From assembly GCA_944393575.1 (NCBI GenBank), contig CALYAP010000015.1, forward strand, positions 1 to 62,062: DNA of 62,062 bases, given 5' to 3'. Numbering within the stretch: position 1 is the first letter of the stretch; the number at the start of each line of letters is the position of its first letter. The notes under the pieces were generated by a model that saw only the letters and a program-made list of their open reading frames with translations, did no database searches and had not been told where the DNA came from. This document shows positions 16,130 to 24,850 of this stretch, piece after piece. Origin of the DNA: an uncultured Clostridia bacterium. GTDB taxonomy: Bacteria > Bacillota > Dehalobacteriia > UBA4068. The position numbers were made by a program, and so were the translations under genes.

Positions 16130-17803
16130 CTAAAAAAGGCTTGGCTGTTGCATCATTTCCAGCAGTTCCTGCGCTTGGATACGGGTAGTATCCCCTGCTT
16201 TATCTCCAGCTATCATTCTAGCGATCTCATCAATTCGCTCCGTATCACTGAGATTATGGGCGGAAACAACCGTACGCCCGGCTTCTTCATGCTTCTCAAT
16301 CATGATCTGATGAGCCGCCGCTGCTGCCATAACAGCATTATGCGTTACTACCAAGGCCTGAGCACTCTCGCCCACCATCGCAATACGCTGCGCAACAGAA
16401 ACCAAAGCTCGGCCAGACAAACCAGTATCGACCTCATCAAAGATCAAGGTAGGCACCGTATCCATTCGGGAGAGAATAACTTTCAAGCCCAAGACGATAC
16501 GGGATAATTCACCGCCGCTAGCAATCTTGGCAACTGGCATAAATGGCTCTCCAGTATTGGGTTGAATCATAAATAAAGCCCGCTCATTACCTTTAGCTGA
16601 TGGCGCTATCTGCGGCAGATCTACCTGGAAAGTAGCCGCTGGCATAGCCAATAAATGCAGTTCTCGAGTAACAGCCTCACCGAGCAATTGGGCGGCATTT
16701 GCCCTAGCTATACTCAATTGTCCGGCTATTTGCTCATATTTTGCTTGGGCTTGTTGCTGTGCTTGGTATAAAGAATCGCCAGAAATGGATAGCTCTTCTA
16801 AAGCCGCCATTTCTTTTTGATACTGTATCAGCAGGTCTAGCAGCTGGTCCAGATCACTATGATATTTCTTTTTCAGCTTATTGATTAGGCTCAAACGGGC
16901 ATCAACTGCTTCTAGGCGGTAAGCATCGAGATCCACACGATCACGATAGGCAATCAGCTCCCTGCTGACATCTTCAGCCTCGAAAAAAATGCTTTGTAAA
17001 CGTGAAGATAGGTTCTCTGCCTTATTATCAAGATCAGCAATATTCTTTACTGCTGCCAAAGCCGCATTCAAGCTATCAATAGCCGCACCATTGCCATTGA
17101 GAGCACTGATAGCATCAGCAGACAGTTGGTAAAGCTTTTCTCCATGGGCCAGCAATCTTGCCTCATCAGCCAGCTCCTGATCCTCCCCTGGGTGCAAATC
17201 AGCTTTTTCTAATTCATCAATAAGATAAGCCAGCTCCTCCATCCGCGCAGTCCGGCGCTCACGGTCATTCTCATATTCAGCAACCTTCTTACGGGCATCT
17301 TGCATTTTCTGATAGGCATCGGCAGTCTTAGCCAGCAAAGGAGCTAAGTCTGGCTCAAAGCTATCTAATAATAACAACTGCTGCTCATCTTCTAGCAGCA
17401 GCATATGTTCCTGTTGGCCATGGATATTTACCAGCATTCGGCCTAATTCACGCATTAAGGATAAACTAACAGCACGGCCATTGATCCGTGCTACGCTCCT
17501 GCCACCTCTTACTAATTCGCGGCTGAGAATAATATTATCGCTATCATCAATATCCTGATTATGCAAAAAGTCTACAGCAGACTGTGGATAAGGTGGCCAA
17601 AAAACGCCCTCGATCAAGCATTTATCACAGCCACTGCGGATAAAAGTATCGCTGCCCCGTGCACCAATCAGTAGCGAAACGGCATCAATAAGCAAAGACT
17701 TACCAGCTCCGGTCTCACCGGTTAGTGCATTCATACCTCCACCTAAGGTAAGTCTCAATTTAGAGATAAGGGCAAAATTTTCTGTATAAATCTCATAAAG
17801 CAT
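16130..17803 (-). CDS. recN: DNA repair protein RecN
   Basis: An SMC-like ATPase that acts early in double-strand break repair. The Walker A motif G-E-T-G-A-G-K-S lies near residue 30 and the Walker B L-I-F-D-E-V-D-T-G-L-S-G near residue 460. Between them is a long, coiled-coil-rich middle, and S-G-G-E-L-S-R is the ABC signature. The start at 17803 gives the family's typical N-terminus (L-Y-E-I-Y-T-E-N-F-A-L-I) and has GAGGG upstream. It follows argR by 24 bp, the normal Firmicutes order. Confidence 0.95.
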   Translation of the reverse strand: MLYEIYTENFALISKLRLTLGGGMNALTGETGAGKSLLIDAVSLLIGARGSDTFIRSGCDKCLIEGVFWPPYPQSAVDFLHNQDIDDSDNIILSRELVRGGRSVARINGRAVSLSLMRELGRMLVNIHGQQEHMLLLEDEQQLLLLDSFEPDLAPLLAKTADAYQKMQDARKKVAEYENDRERRTARMEELAYLIDELEKADLHPGEDQELADEARLLAHGEKLYQLSADAISALNGNGAAIDSLNAALAAVKNIADLDNKAENLSSRLQSIFFEAEDVSRELIAYRDRVDLDAYRLEAVDARLSLINKLKKKYHSDLDQLLDLLIQYQKEMAALEELSISGDSLYQAQQQAQAKYEQIAGQLSIARANAAQLLGEAVTRELHLLAMPAATFQVDLPQIAPSAKGNERALFMIQPNTGEPFMPVAKIASGGELSRIVLGLKVILSRMDTVPTLIFDEVDTGLSGRALVSVAQRIAMVGESAQALVVTHNAVMAAAAAHQIMIEKHEEAGRTVVSAHNLSDTERIDEIARMIAGDKAGDTTRIQAQELLEMMQQPSLF

Positions 17804-17827
17804 AATAACCCTCTTTTTCAGCAAAAT

Positions 17828-18280
17828 TTATGCCATCAGGGCTCTTATTCTTTCTGCCAGGGCATAGATATCATCTTCATCCCTTACAGCAACAAAAATG
17901 GTATCATCACCAGCAATGCTACCAACTATTTCCTTCCAGCCTAGACCATCCAGGCAAAAAGCCACACCCTGGGCAGTACCAGGCAGGGCCTTTAAAATAA
18001 TTAAATCACGTACTACGTCGACTTTGATCAGATTATCCCTCAGCATTCTTTTGACACGGTCGAAAGTATTGACCGTTGTCATACCAGGAGGGAAGCCATA
18101 GCAAAAAGTGTTATCGCCAGTGGCAATTTTGACCAGACCCAGATCTTTAATATCACGCGAGATCGTCGCCTGGGTGACATTCATCCCATATTTAGCTAAA
18201 GCTTCTGTCAATTGATATTGGGTTTCAATATTTTGTTGTTCGATAATTTCTCTGATTAGTTTATGACGCCGTGTTTTCAT
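17828..18280 (-). CDS. argR: Arginine repressor ArgR/AhrC
   Basis: A 150-residue hexameric repressor. The N-terminal winged helix ends with the family segment S-R-D-I-K-D-L-G-L-V-K, and the C-terminal arginine-binding domain has G-T-A-Q-G and G-D-D-T-I-F. GAGGGGAG precedes the ATG. It is coexpressed with nadK and recN, as in many Firmicutes. No arginine genes are in the window, so its targets lie elsewhere. Confidence 0.93.
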   Translation of the reverse strand: MKTRRHKLIREIIEQQNIETQYQLTEALAKYGMNVTQATISRDIKDLGLVKIATGDNTFCYGFPPGMTTVNTFDRVKRMLRDNLIKVDVVRDLIILKALPGTAQGVAFCLDGLGWKEIVGSIAGDDTIFVAVRDEDDIYALAERIRALMA

Positions 18281-18345
18281 ACTTAATTTCTCCCCTCACG
18301 CTATAAACTCTACAGTAACTAAAAATACTGCCCTATTTTTAGCGA

Positions 18346-19191
18346 CTAGTTCTCGCCTTTACGATAAATTTTTTTCTTGATCCGTTCAAAATAATCATCC
18401 GGGCCAAACTGAATAATCTTGGCCTTTTTATCTGCGGCAGAGATTGATACCAAATCATTCTTAGCCAACGTGACTCTAAACTGACCATCAGCTGTCAAAA
18501 AAGCCGTATGTGAATCGCTCTTAAAGACAATATCAATCTCACTACCAGCCGAAGCAACGATTGGACGCGAAAAAAAAGTATGGGGGCAGATGGGGGTAAT
18601 AAGGGTGATATCCATATCATCCATCAGAATCGGTCCCCCAGCGGATAAAGAATACCCAGTACTACCAGTAGGAGTGGAAACTATCACCCCATCGGCATTA
18701 TATGAATCAATCGCCTGTGAATCAATACTTAGGTCAAAGGTAATGGCTCGAGAATATTCCCCTGAGCTGACCACAAAATCATTGAAAGCAGTATAAACGG
18801 ATTTTTCCTGTCCATGACGAATTAAGGACGACTTGATCATCAATCTTTCTCTAATGATATACTGACCAGCTAACAATTTATCAACAGCAGCTAAAGCATC
18901 ATCTGCCTCAGTGGAAGATAAAAAGCCGACACGCCCCATATTAACGCCAAAAAGAGGTATATCAAAAACAGATAAAGCCCTTACGGCAGCCAAGAGAGTG
19001 CCGTCACCACCTAATACTATCCCTGCATCGCAAGAGGAAAAATCTACTCCTTCCAAGTCATCGATGGAGAACCCTGGCTTATCCTGACAAGGCATAATTT
19101 CTGCCCCATGGTCATAGAGATATTTAGAGAGCGTAGAGGTAAATTCAACGCTTCTTTCCCTTTTGGCATTATAGATTATAACTATTTTCAT
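18346..19191 (-). CDS. nadK: NAD kinase
   Basis: Phosphorylates NAD to NADP. The G-G-D-G-T-L-L motif at residues 61-67 holds the catalytic Asp. The second domain contains Y-N-A-D-G-V-I-V-S-T-P-T-G-S-T-G-Y, the NAD-binding signature, and S-A-G-G-P-I. At 281 residues it is normal. AAGGAG lies five bases before the ATG. It heads the minus-strand run nadK-argR-recN, whereas dxs and tlyA, usually just upstream of it in Clostridia, are on the other strand at 22070-24740. Confidence 0.94.
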   Translation of the reverse strand: MKIVIIYNAKRERSVEFTSTLSKYLYDHGAEIMPCQDKPGFSIDDLEGVDFSSCDAGIVLGGDGTLLAAVRALSVFDIPLFGVNMGRVGFLSSTEADDALAAVDKLLAGQYIIRERLMIKSSLIRHGQEKSVYTAFNDFVVSSGEYSRAITFDLSIDSQAIDSYNADGVIVSTPTGSTGYSLSAGGPILMDDMDITLITPICPHTFFSRPIVASAGSEIDIVFKSDSHTAFLTADGQFRVTLAKNDLVSISAADKKAKIIQFGPDDYFERIKKKIYRKGEN

Positions 19192-19358
19192 ATCTGCTCC
19201 TTAGGGAAAAATTTCAAGAAATGTATTATTAAATATAGTTTAACGAATTTATGTTCATATTTCAAGCCTTTTCTTTTAATAATTATGCATTCAACATCTT
19301 TTATGTCGCTATTTGTTGAAACATTCTTGCATAAAAGAGAAGGTATCGGCTCTTCAAA

Positions 19359-19940
19359 TTGAGAATTATTGAGCAGATAAAATCTCTGAAGGGGGCAATT
19401 ATAACGGTCAGGACAGACAAAAAATCTAATATTATTCTCGTCGGTTTTATGGGCAGCGGAAAAACGGTTATCGGACGCAACCTTGCCCGCCTTCTTAACT
19501 ATGACTTTGCCGATACAGACGATGCGATTCGTGATGTCACGGGGATGGACTTACCTAAGCTTTTTCATAAACATGGGGAGATCCGTTTCCGCTCTGAAGA
19601 AAAATTGGTCATTAGCAAACTAGCGAAAAAGCAGCACCAAGTGATTGCCTGCGGAGGAAGCTTCATCCCGGCCAAGGATAGTTTGGACCTGCTGTTAGAA
19701 GATGGCTATTTCGTGCTGTTAACTGCTCCACCAGAGGTTATCCATAATAGAATCGCCCGCAAAAACAACCGTCTCCTCCCCTACGGTAAGCCTTCCATAG
19801 AGGATATTACTAAAATGTTAGCAGAGCGGCAACAATGCTTTGCCGGCCTAAGCCATATCAGTGTTGATACCGGTAAAATGGGTGTAGATGAAGCTGCTGA
19901 GTACATCGCCAGTCAATATCGTGCATATTTAAACGAATAA
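19359..19940 (+). CDS. Shikimate kinase-like protein
   Basis: A P-loop kinase of the AroK family. Walker A is G-F-M-G-S-G-K-T. The D-T-D-D substrate motif, F-R-S-E-E (shikimate-binding Arg) and A-C-G-G-S (usually G-G-G) follow, and an R-K-N-N-R-L-L lid segment is present. It stands alone, without other aromatic-pathway genes. No ATG lies in frame before the P-loop. TTG at 19359 is the annotated start but has only a distant AGAAGG; the strongest ribosome site, AAGGGGG at 19390-19396, has no ordinary start codon after it. The first 20 residues are therefore uncertain. Confidence 0.8.
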   Translation: MRIIEQIKSLKGAIITVRTDKKSNIILVGFMGSGKTVIGRNLARLLNYDFADTDDAIRDVTGMDLPKLFHKHGEIRFRSEEKLVISKLAKKQHQVIACGGSFIPAKDSLDLLLEDGYFVLLTAPPEVIHNRIARKNNRLLPYGKPSIEDITKMLAERQQCFAGLSHISVDTGKMGVDEAAEYIASQYRAYLNE

Positions 19941-20023
19941 TAGCTCTCCACTAAATAGAAAAAAGCGCATATAATAATTTAGTAGCCAAAATCCCTGCAT
20001 TTGTAGAATTGATAGATTCATGT

Positions 20024-20054
20024 TATAATAAAATCACGCTTTAAGCGTGGTTTT
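20024..20054 (+). terminator. Hairpin upstream of rbgA, with TATAAT on its left
   Basis: A 10-bp stem with one G-T pair (20030-20039 with 20045-20054) is followed by TATTATGTTTT. A perfect TATAAT box (20024-20029) with a poor TTGTAG at -35 abuts it. It is either the terminator of the preceding kinase gene or part of the rbgA leader. Confidence 0.45.
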
Positions 20055-20080
20055 TATTATGTTTTAAAATGAGGAAACTT

Positions 20081-20965
20081 ATGATCCAATGGTATCCCGG
20101 CCATATGGCCAAAACAAAGCGCAATATCGAGTCAGACTTGGCCTTAGTCGATATGATTATCGAGGTAATAGATGCCAGAATTCCCGCCTCATCACGCAAT
20201 CCAGACCTCCAGCCATACATCAAACGTAAGGCGCATTTATTATTGCTCAATAAAAGCGATTTGGCTGATGAAAAACTGACAAGGCAATGGCTGGCCTACT
20301 ATAAGAAAATGGGATATATCCCTGCTGCTGTCAATGCAGCGCGTAAACAGGGACTACGCGATATGATGATAGCCATCGAGACTGCTTCCCGTCCGATCAT
20401 GGAAAAGCTCAAGGCTAAAAACCGCCTGCCCAGGCCAGTACGTGCTATGGTATTGGGCATACCTAACTGCGGAAAATCCACCGTCATCAATGCTATAGCC
20501 CCTAATGCATCAGCTAAAACTGGTAATAAACCTGGAGTTACCCGCGGGCGACAATGGGTCAAGACCAAAGCTGGTATTGAGCTGCTCGATACTCCGGGTA
20601 TGCTGTGGCCTAAATTTGCCGATTATGATACTGCCTTTAAATTGGCAGTCTGTGGGTCGATCAGCGATTCAGTCTTCCCTATCTATCAAGTAGGGTGTGA
20701 ATTAGCCGGCTGCCTCAAAGAATTAGCGCCACAGCAGCTCGCTGCACGTTATAAAATGGACGATATACCAGAGACGGCAGAAGAAATATTGATTAAGATC
20801 GCTCAAAACAGAGGTATGCTGGGGCAAGGTGGTAAACCACGCGATGAAGATGCCGCCTTATTACTAATTCAGGAATTCCGTTCTGGCAAGATCGGCCGTA
20901 TTACCATGGAAAAACCGCTCCAGGGAGAACAACAATCTCCATCACCGACAAAGGAAGAAAAATAA
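20081..20965 (+). CDS. rbgA: Ribosome biogenesis GTPase RbgA (YlqF)
   Basis: A circularly permuted GTPase needed for late assembly of the large ribosomal subunit. The G4 motif N-K-S-D comes first, then G1 as G-I-P-N-C-G-K-S-T and G3 as D-T-P-G, the YlqF order. The N-terminus I-Q-W-Y-P-G-H-M-A-K is the family hallmark, so the ATG at 20081 with GAGGAAA upstream is preferred over the one at 20069. The C-terminal RNA-binding region is present. It overlaps rnhB in a TAATG junction, the classical ylqF-rnhB pairing. Confidence 0.95.
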   Translation: MIQWYPGHMAKTKRNIESDLALVDMIIEVIDARIPASSRNPDLQPYIKRKAHLLLLNKSDLADEKLTRQWLAYYKKMGYIPAAVNAARKQGLRDMMIAIETASRPIMEKLKAKNRLPRPVRAMVLGIPNCGKSTVINAIAPNASAKTGNKPGVTRGRQWVKTKAGIELLDTPGMLWPKFADYDTAFKLAVCGSISDSVFPIYQVGCELAGCLKELAPQQLAARYKMDDIPETAEEILIKIAQNRGMLGQGGKPRDEDAALLLIQEFRSGKIGRITMEKPLQGEQQSPSPTKEEK

Positions 20966-21588
20966 TGGCCAGATTATCAGCGGAAGAAGAAAAAGCCAGA
21001 CTCTTAGCCATGAGCAAATATGAAGAAGAATTATGGTCATCTGGGATTGACTATATCGCCGGCTTAGATGAGGCCGGACGTGGTCCTTTAGCCGGTCCAG
21101 TAACCGCCGCAGCAGTTATTCTTCCCAAGGGCTGTCTGATACCAGGGCTAAATGATAGTAAAAAACTATCGGAAAAGAAAAGGCTGACCCTGGAAAAAGA
21201 AATCAAAGCACAGGCTATCGCATGGTCATGCGCCAGTGTCAATCATCGGATAATCGATAATATCAATATTCTGGAAGCTAGCCGTTTGGCTATGACCAGA
21301 GCCATAGCTAAACTGAGTATTCTTCCCCAACATCTGCTGATCGATGCGGTAAAACTGGATATAGATATACCGCAAACATCTATCATTCATGGGGATGCCT
21401 TAAGTATCTCCATTGCAGCAGCCAGTATCATCGCCAAAAATACCCGTGACCGGCTAATGGTATTAATGGATGCCAAATGGCCCCAATATGGCTTTGCTGC
21501 CCACAAAGGCTATCCTACTGCTGCCCACAAGCAAGCTTTGCGCGAATACGGGTACTGTCCAATTCACAGACGCAGTTTTAAATATTAG
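20965..21588 (+). CDS. rnhB: Ribonuclease HII
   Basis: Removes RNA from RNA-DNA hybrids and single ribonucleotides from DNA. The metal site is intact: D-E-A-G-R-G-P-L-A-G near residues 32-41, then the later catalytic Asp in L-I-D-A-V-K. At 207 residues it matches the family. Its start overlaps the rbgA stop. Confidence 0.95.
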   Translation: MARLSAEEEKARLLAMSKYEEELWSSGIDYIAGLDEAGRGPLAGPVTAAAVILPKGCLIPGLNDSKKLSEKKRLTLEKEIKAQAIAWSCASVNHRIIDNINILEASRLAMTRAIAKLSILPQHLLIDAVKLDIDIPQTSIIHGDALSISIAAASIIAKNTRDRLMVLMDAKWPQYGFAAHKGYPTAAHKQALREYGYCPIHRRSFKY

Positions 21589-21628
21589 TAGTTTCACGGT
21601 CAAAGCAACTCGCGGAGAGAATCTGACG

Positions 21629-21976
21629 ATGAAATTATCCACTAAAGACTTAGGTGATCAAGGCGAAAACTTAGCTGCTCTAGAGCTGCAAAAAAGAGGC
21701 TACCAGATACTGGAGCATAATTACCGCAAGCGGACTGGCGAGATAGACCTAATCGCCCAGAAGGATAACATAATCTATTTTGTAGAAGTAAAAGCACAAA
21801 ACAATTTATCCTTTTCTGCTCCTGCCGATAAGGTTAATGCCCGAAAACGCCAGCGTATCGCCAACACTGCGGCCATCTGGTTTGCCGAACATGGTGAAAG
21901 TGACAGTAGCTTTTTGGTAGCAGAGGTAGATCTGGCAACCCAAACAGTGGTTCTGATTGAAGATTTTCTGCAATAA
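21629..21976 (+). CDS. YraN/UPF0102 family nuclease-fold protein
   Basis: A 115-residue member of the UPF0102 family, which has an Endo-VII/Holliday resolvase-like fold. The markers are L-G-D-Q-G-E-N-L-A-A, then N-Y-R-K-R-T-G-E-I-D-L-I-A and V-E-V-K-A. The E, D and E-V-K residues form a PD-(D/E)XK-type site. The ATG at 21629 has GGAGAGA upstream. It follows rnhB by 40 bp, as in many Firmicutes genomes. The biological role is not settled. Confidence 0.9.
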   Translation: MKLSTKDLGDQGENLAALELQKRGYQILEHNYRKRTGEIDLIAQKDNIIYFVEVKAQNNLSFSAPADKVNARKRQRIANTAAIWFAEHGESDSSFLVAEVDLATQTVVLIEDFLQ

Positions 21977-21993
21977 AGTTTTATCATAAATAT

Positions 21994-22022
21994 TTGACAA
22001 AAGACTGCCTGCATGGTAAGTT
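21994..22022 (+). promoter_or_regulatory. Possible dxs promoter
   Basis: A perfect TTGACA is followed after 17 bp by a weak TAAGTT. It is well placed, about 50 bp before the dxs start. Confidence 0.4.
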
Positions 22023-22069
22023 AAGACAGTTGCTTTTTATCTGCTGTTTCAGGAGGCAAGCCTGGAATT

Positions 22070-23929
22070 ATGATTCTTGATAATATTAACAGCCCGCAGG
22101 ATTTAAAAGCCCTGCCCATAGATAAATTACCGGAATTGGCTCAAGAGATAAGGGAGCTTATTATCTCTACTACTGCCGAAAACGGCGGTCACTTAGCTCC
22201 TAACCTGGGAGTAGTAGAGCTAACAATAGCTCTTCACTATGTTTTTGATACCCCAACGGATAAAATCATCTGGGATGTTGGGCACCAGTCATATACACAT
22301 AAAATCCTCACCGGACGAAAAGATAAATTTGCAACTATCCGTCAAGAGGGCGGTATCAGCGGTTTCTGTGCCAAAAATGAGAGCGAATACGACTGCTTCA
22401 CTACCGGACATAGCAGTAATTCCATTTCCCTGGCGATGGGAATGGCTGAAGCTCGTGATCAGCGGGGAGAGGACAATAAAATAATTGCCGTAATTGGTGA
22501 TGGCGCTATTTCCGGCGGCATGGCCTTAGAAGCACTCAACCATGCTGGAGATATCGAAACTCCCCTGTTGGTGATCCTCAATGATAATGAAATGAGCATT
22601 AATCATAATGTAGGGGCTCTTAACAGCTATCTTTCCCATATTCGTTCACATCCTAAATATAGCAAAGCCAAAAATAATGTCCATCACGCCTTAGACCGTA
22701 TTCCCTGGCTGGGTAAACACTTGGCCAATTTCATCAGTGGTTTTAAAAATGGTATCAAATCCTTACTGGTGCCGGGTATGTTTTTTGAATATCTAGGCTT
22801 CACTTATTTAGGACCAACCGACGGGCATAACATTAAAGAATTGATTGAAATTCTCCGCCAGGCGGCAACTATTCAAAGACCGGTCTTATTGCATACTATT
22901 ACCGTCAAGGGTAAAGGCTATGAACCTGCTGAGCAACACCCATATAACTGGCATGGGGTGGAACCTTTTGATATCGCCACAGGTATGCCAAAAAAGAATA
23001 ATCTACAGCTGACTTATACCTCTGCTTTTAGCGAATCTATAATGGGGCTGGCAGAAGAAGATGAAAATATCATCGCTATTACAGCAGCGATGACTGACGG
23101 CACTGGATTAGCCGGATTTAAAAAGAAATTTCCCGGACGGTTTTACGATGTTGGCATTGCTGAGCAGCATGCGGTAACCTTTGCCGCTGGATTGGCCAAT
23201 GCCGGCAAGAAACCGGTAGTAGCGATATATTCTGCCTTTATCCAGAGAGCCTATGATCAAATCATGGAAGATGTCTGTTTGCAGAAGCTGCCGGTAATAT
23301 TTGCCATAGATAGGGCCGGTATCGTGGGAAATGATGGGTATACGCACCAAGGTATTTATGATATCTCCTTTTTGCGTACCATTCCTGGCTTAACCATTAT
23401 GGCACCAGCTGATGCGAGAGAACTGCGAATGATGCTACGCTTTGCAGTAAGTACAGAGCAACCAGTAGCAATACGTTATCCCAAGGCACTAGACCGCGAG
23501 CTCCCAGTGACAATATCTGAAATAGAGCTAGGCAGAGCAACTATTATTCGTGAGGGCAGCGATTTATGCTTCTTTGCCCTAGGCTCAATGGTCTCTGTAG
23601 CCCTCGATGCAGCAGCTTTACTTGCGCAAAAAGGCATCAGCGCTCAAGTAGTTAATGCCCGCTTTGCAGCTCCTATCGATGATTTAACGCTACGCAACTG
23701 TGCTGCAAACTGTCACGGACGCATCATCACTGTAGAAGAAAATGTCCAAGAAGGTGGTTTTGGCGTTGCCTGCCAAATGATCTTAGCTCATAATGGGGCT
23801 CAGGTGGTTGTAGCTGCATTGCCACATACCTTTATCCCCCAAGGGTGTCGTGAGCATCAGCTAGATATGATGGGCCTATCCGCTGAACGTCTCGTTGAAA
23901 TGGCATGTAATAATTGGTTCAAGGAATAA
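22070..23929 (+). CDS. dxs: 1-deoxy-D-xylulose-5-phosphate synthase
   Basis: Thiamine-diphosphate enzyme that makes DXP from pyruvate and glyceraldehyde-3-phosphate, the entry to the non-mevalonate isoprenoid route. G-D-G-A-I-S-G-G and the downstream N-D-N form the ThDP/magnesium motif. The central transketolase domain has A-E-Q-H-A-V-T with the conserved Glu, and the C-terminal domain is complete. At 619 residues it is full length. AGGAGG lies upstream. tlyA follows after a few bases. Confidence 0.95.
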   Translation: MILDNINSPQDLKALPIDKLPELAQEIRELIISTTAENGGHLAPNLGVVELTIALHYVFDTPTDKIIWDVGHQSYTHKILTGRKDKFATIRQEGGISGFCAKNESEYDCFTTGHSSNSISLAMGMAEARDQRGEDNKIIAVIGDGAISGGMALEALNHAGDIETPLLVILNDNEMSINHNVGALNSYLSHIRSHPKYSKAKNNVHHALDRIPWLGKHLANFISGFKNGIKSLLVPGMFFEYLGFTYLGPTDGHNIKELIEILRQAATIQRPVLLHTITVKGKGYEPAEQHPYNWHGVEPFDIATGMPKKNNLQLTYTSAFSESIMGLAEEDENIIAITAAMTDGTGLAGFKKKFPGRFYDVGIAEQHAVTFAAGLANAGKKPVVAIYSAFIQRAYDQIMEDVCLQKLPVIFAIDRAGIVGNDGYTHQGIYDISFLRTIPGLTIMAPADARELRMMLRFAVSTEQPVAIRYPKALDRELPVTISEIELGRATIIREGSDLCFFALGSMVSVALDAAALLAQKGISAQVVNARFAAPIDDLTLRNCAANCHGRIITVEENVQEGGFGVACQMILAHNGAQVVVAALPHTFIPQGCREHQLDMMGLSAERLVEMACNNWFKE

Positions 23930-23933
23930 TTTT

Positions 23934-24740
23934 ATGAAAGAGAAAAAAAGACTGGATCTTCTGCTAACAGAACGAGGACTTTTTCCATCCCGAGAACAGG
24001 CAAAAGCAGCAATCATGGCCGGAGAGGTGCTCGTAAATGAACAAAAAATTGATAAAGCCGGGGCAGCAGTAGATAGCAACTGCACTATTCGCTTGTTGGG
24101 CAATAAACTGCCGTTTGTCTCACGGGGTGGGCTTAAGCTGGCTAAAGCGATCACTAGTTTCCCCTTGGATTTGGCAGGAAAAACAGTAATCGATATCGGT
24201 GCCTCTACTGGCGGCTTTGTCGACTGCGCATTGCAAAATGGTGCGGCTAAAGTATACGCCGTAGATGTAGGATATAATCAGTTAGCCTGGAAATTGCGTA
24301 CTGATGACCGAGTGATAGTGCTGGAAAAAACTAATGCCCGTTATCTAGATCAAAATATTATTCCCGAACAAGCGGATATGCTGACCGCTGATGTTTCATT
24401 TATCTCTTTGACTCTAGCGATGCCGTCCGCGATCCAAAATCTGCTTAAAGACGGAGGAGAGATTGTTTGCCTAATCAAACCCCAGTTCGAAGCAGGGCGA
24501 GAATTAGTTGGTAAGGGGGGTATAGTACGCGATCCGGAAGTTCATCATCAGGTCATCAACAAGGTTTTATCCTGCTTCAATGCTCTGGGGGCAGGAGTCC
24601 AAACTCTTGACTACTCCCCCATCACCGGCTCTGATGGCAATATCGAATACCTGCTTTATGCCATCAAAGGACAAACTCCTTCTCAGATCGATATTAACCA
24701 AATCATAAATGCTGCTCATCAAAATTTTCGCAAACAATAA
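23934..24740 (+). CDS. tlyA: TlyA-family rRNA methyltransferase
   Basis: A 268-residue protein with an N-terminal S4 RNA-binding domain (R-L-D-L-L-L-T-E-R-G) and an FtsJ-like methyltransferase domain (I-D-I-G-A-S-T-G-G-F-V-D). Homologues methylate ribosomal RNA 2'-hydroxyls; annotation as a hemolysin is historical. AAGGA lies upstream of the ATG at 23934. It is coupled to dxs. Its usual downstream neighbours nadK-argR-recN are instead on the opposite strand at 16130-19191. Confidence 0.92.
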   Translation: MKEKKRLDLLLTERGLFPSREQAKAAIMAGEVLVNEQKIDKAGAAVDSNCTIRLLGNKLPFVSRGGLKLAKAITSFPLDLAGKTVIDIGASTGGFVDCALQNGAAKVYAVDVGYNQLAWKLRTDDRVIVLEKTNARYLDQNIIPEQADMLTADVSFISLTLAMPSAIQNLLKDGGEIVCLIKPQFEAGRELVGKGGIVRDPEVHHQVINKVLSCFNALGAGVQTLDYSPITGSDGNIEYLLYAIKGQTPSQIDINQIINAAHQNFRKQ

Positions 24741-24760
24741 GCGGGAGTCATAAAATTTAA

Positions 24761-24817
24761 ATCATAGCTAAATAAAGGACACTTCACAATGTGAAGTGTC
24801 CTTTATTTAGCTATGAT
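24761..24817. terminator. Very long perfect bidirectional terminator
   Basis: A 27-bp perfect stem (24761-24787 with 24791-24817) with a three-base loop lies between convergent tlyA and the alpha/beta hydrolase gene. A GC-richer core of AGGACACTTCAC is flanked by AT-rich arms that supply T-runs in both directions. Confidence 0.85.
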
Positions 24818-24850
24818 CATGATAGACAATAATATTTTATCTCCATAGCA

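Noticed and set aside
24761-24817. Long inverted repeat as a transposon end or attachment site
   Set aside because: It lies between convergent genes with T-runs on both sides, and no transposase or target duplication is present; a terminator explains it.
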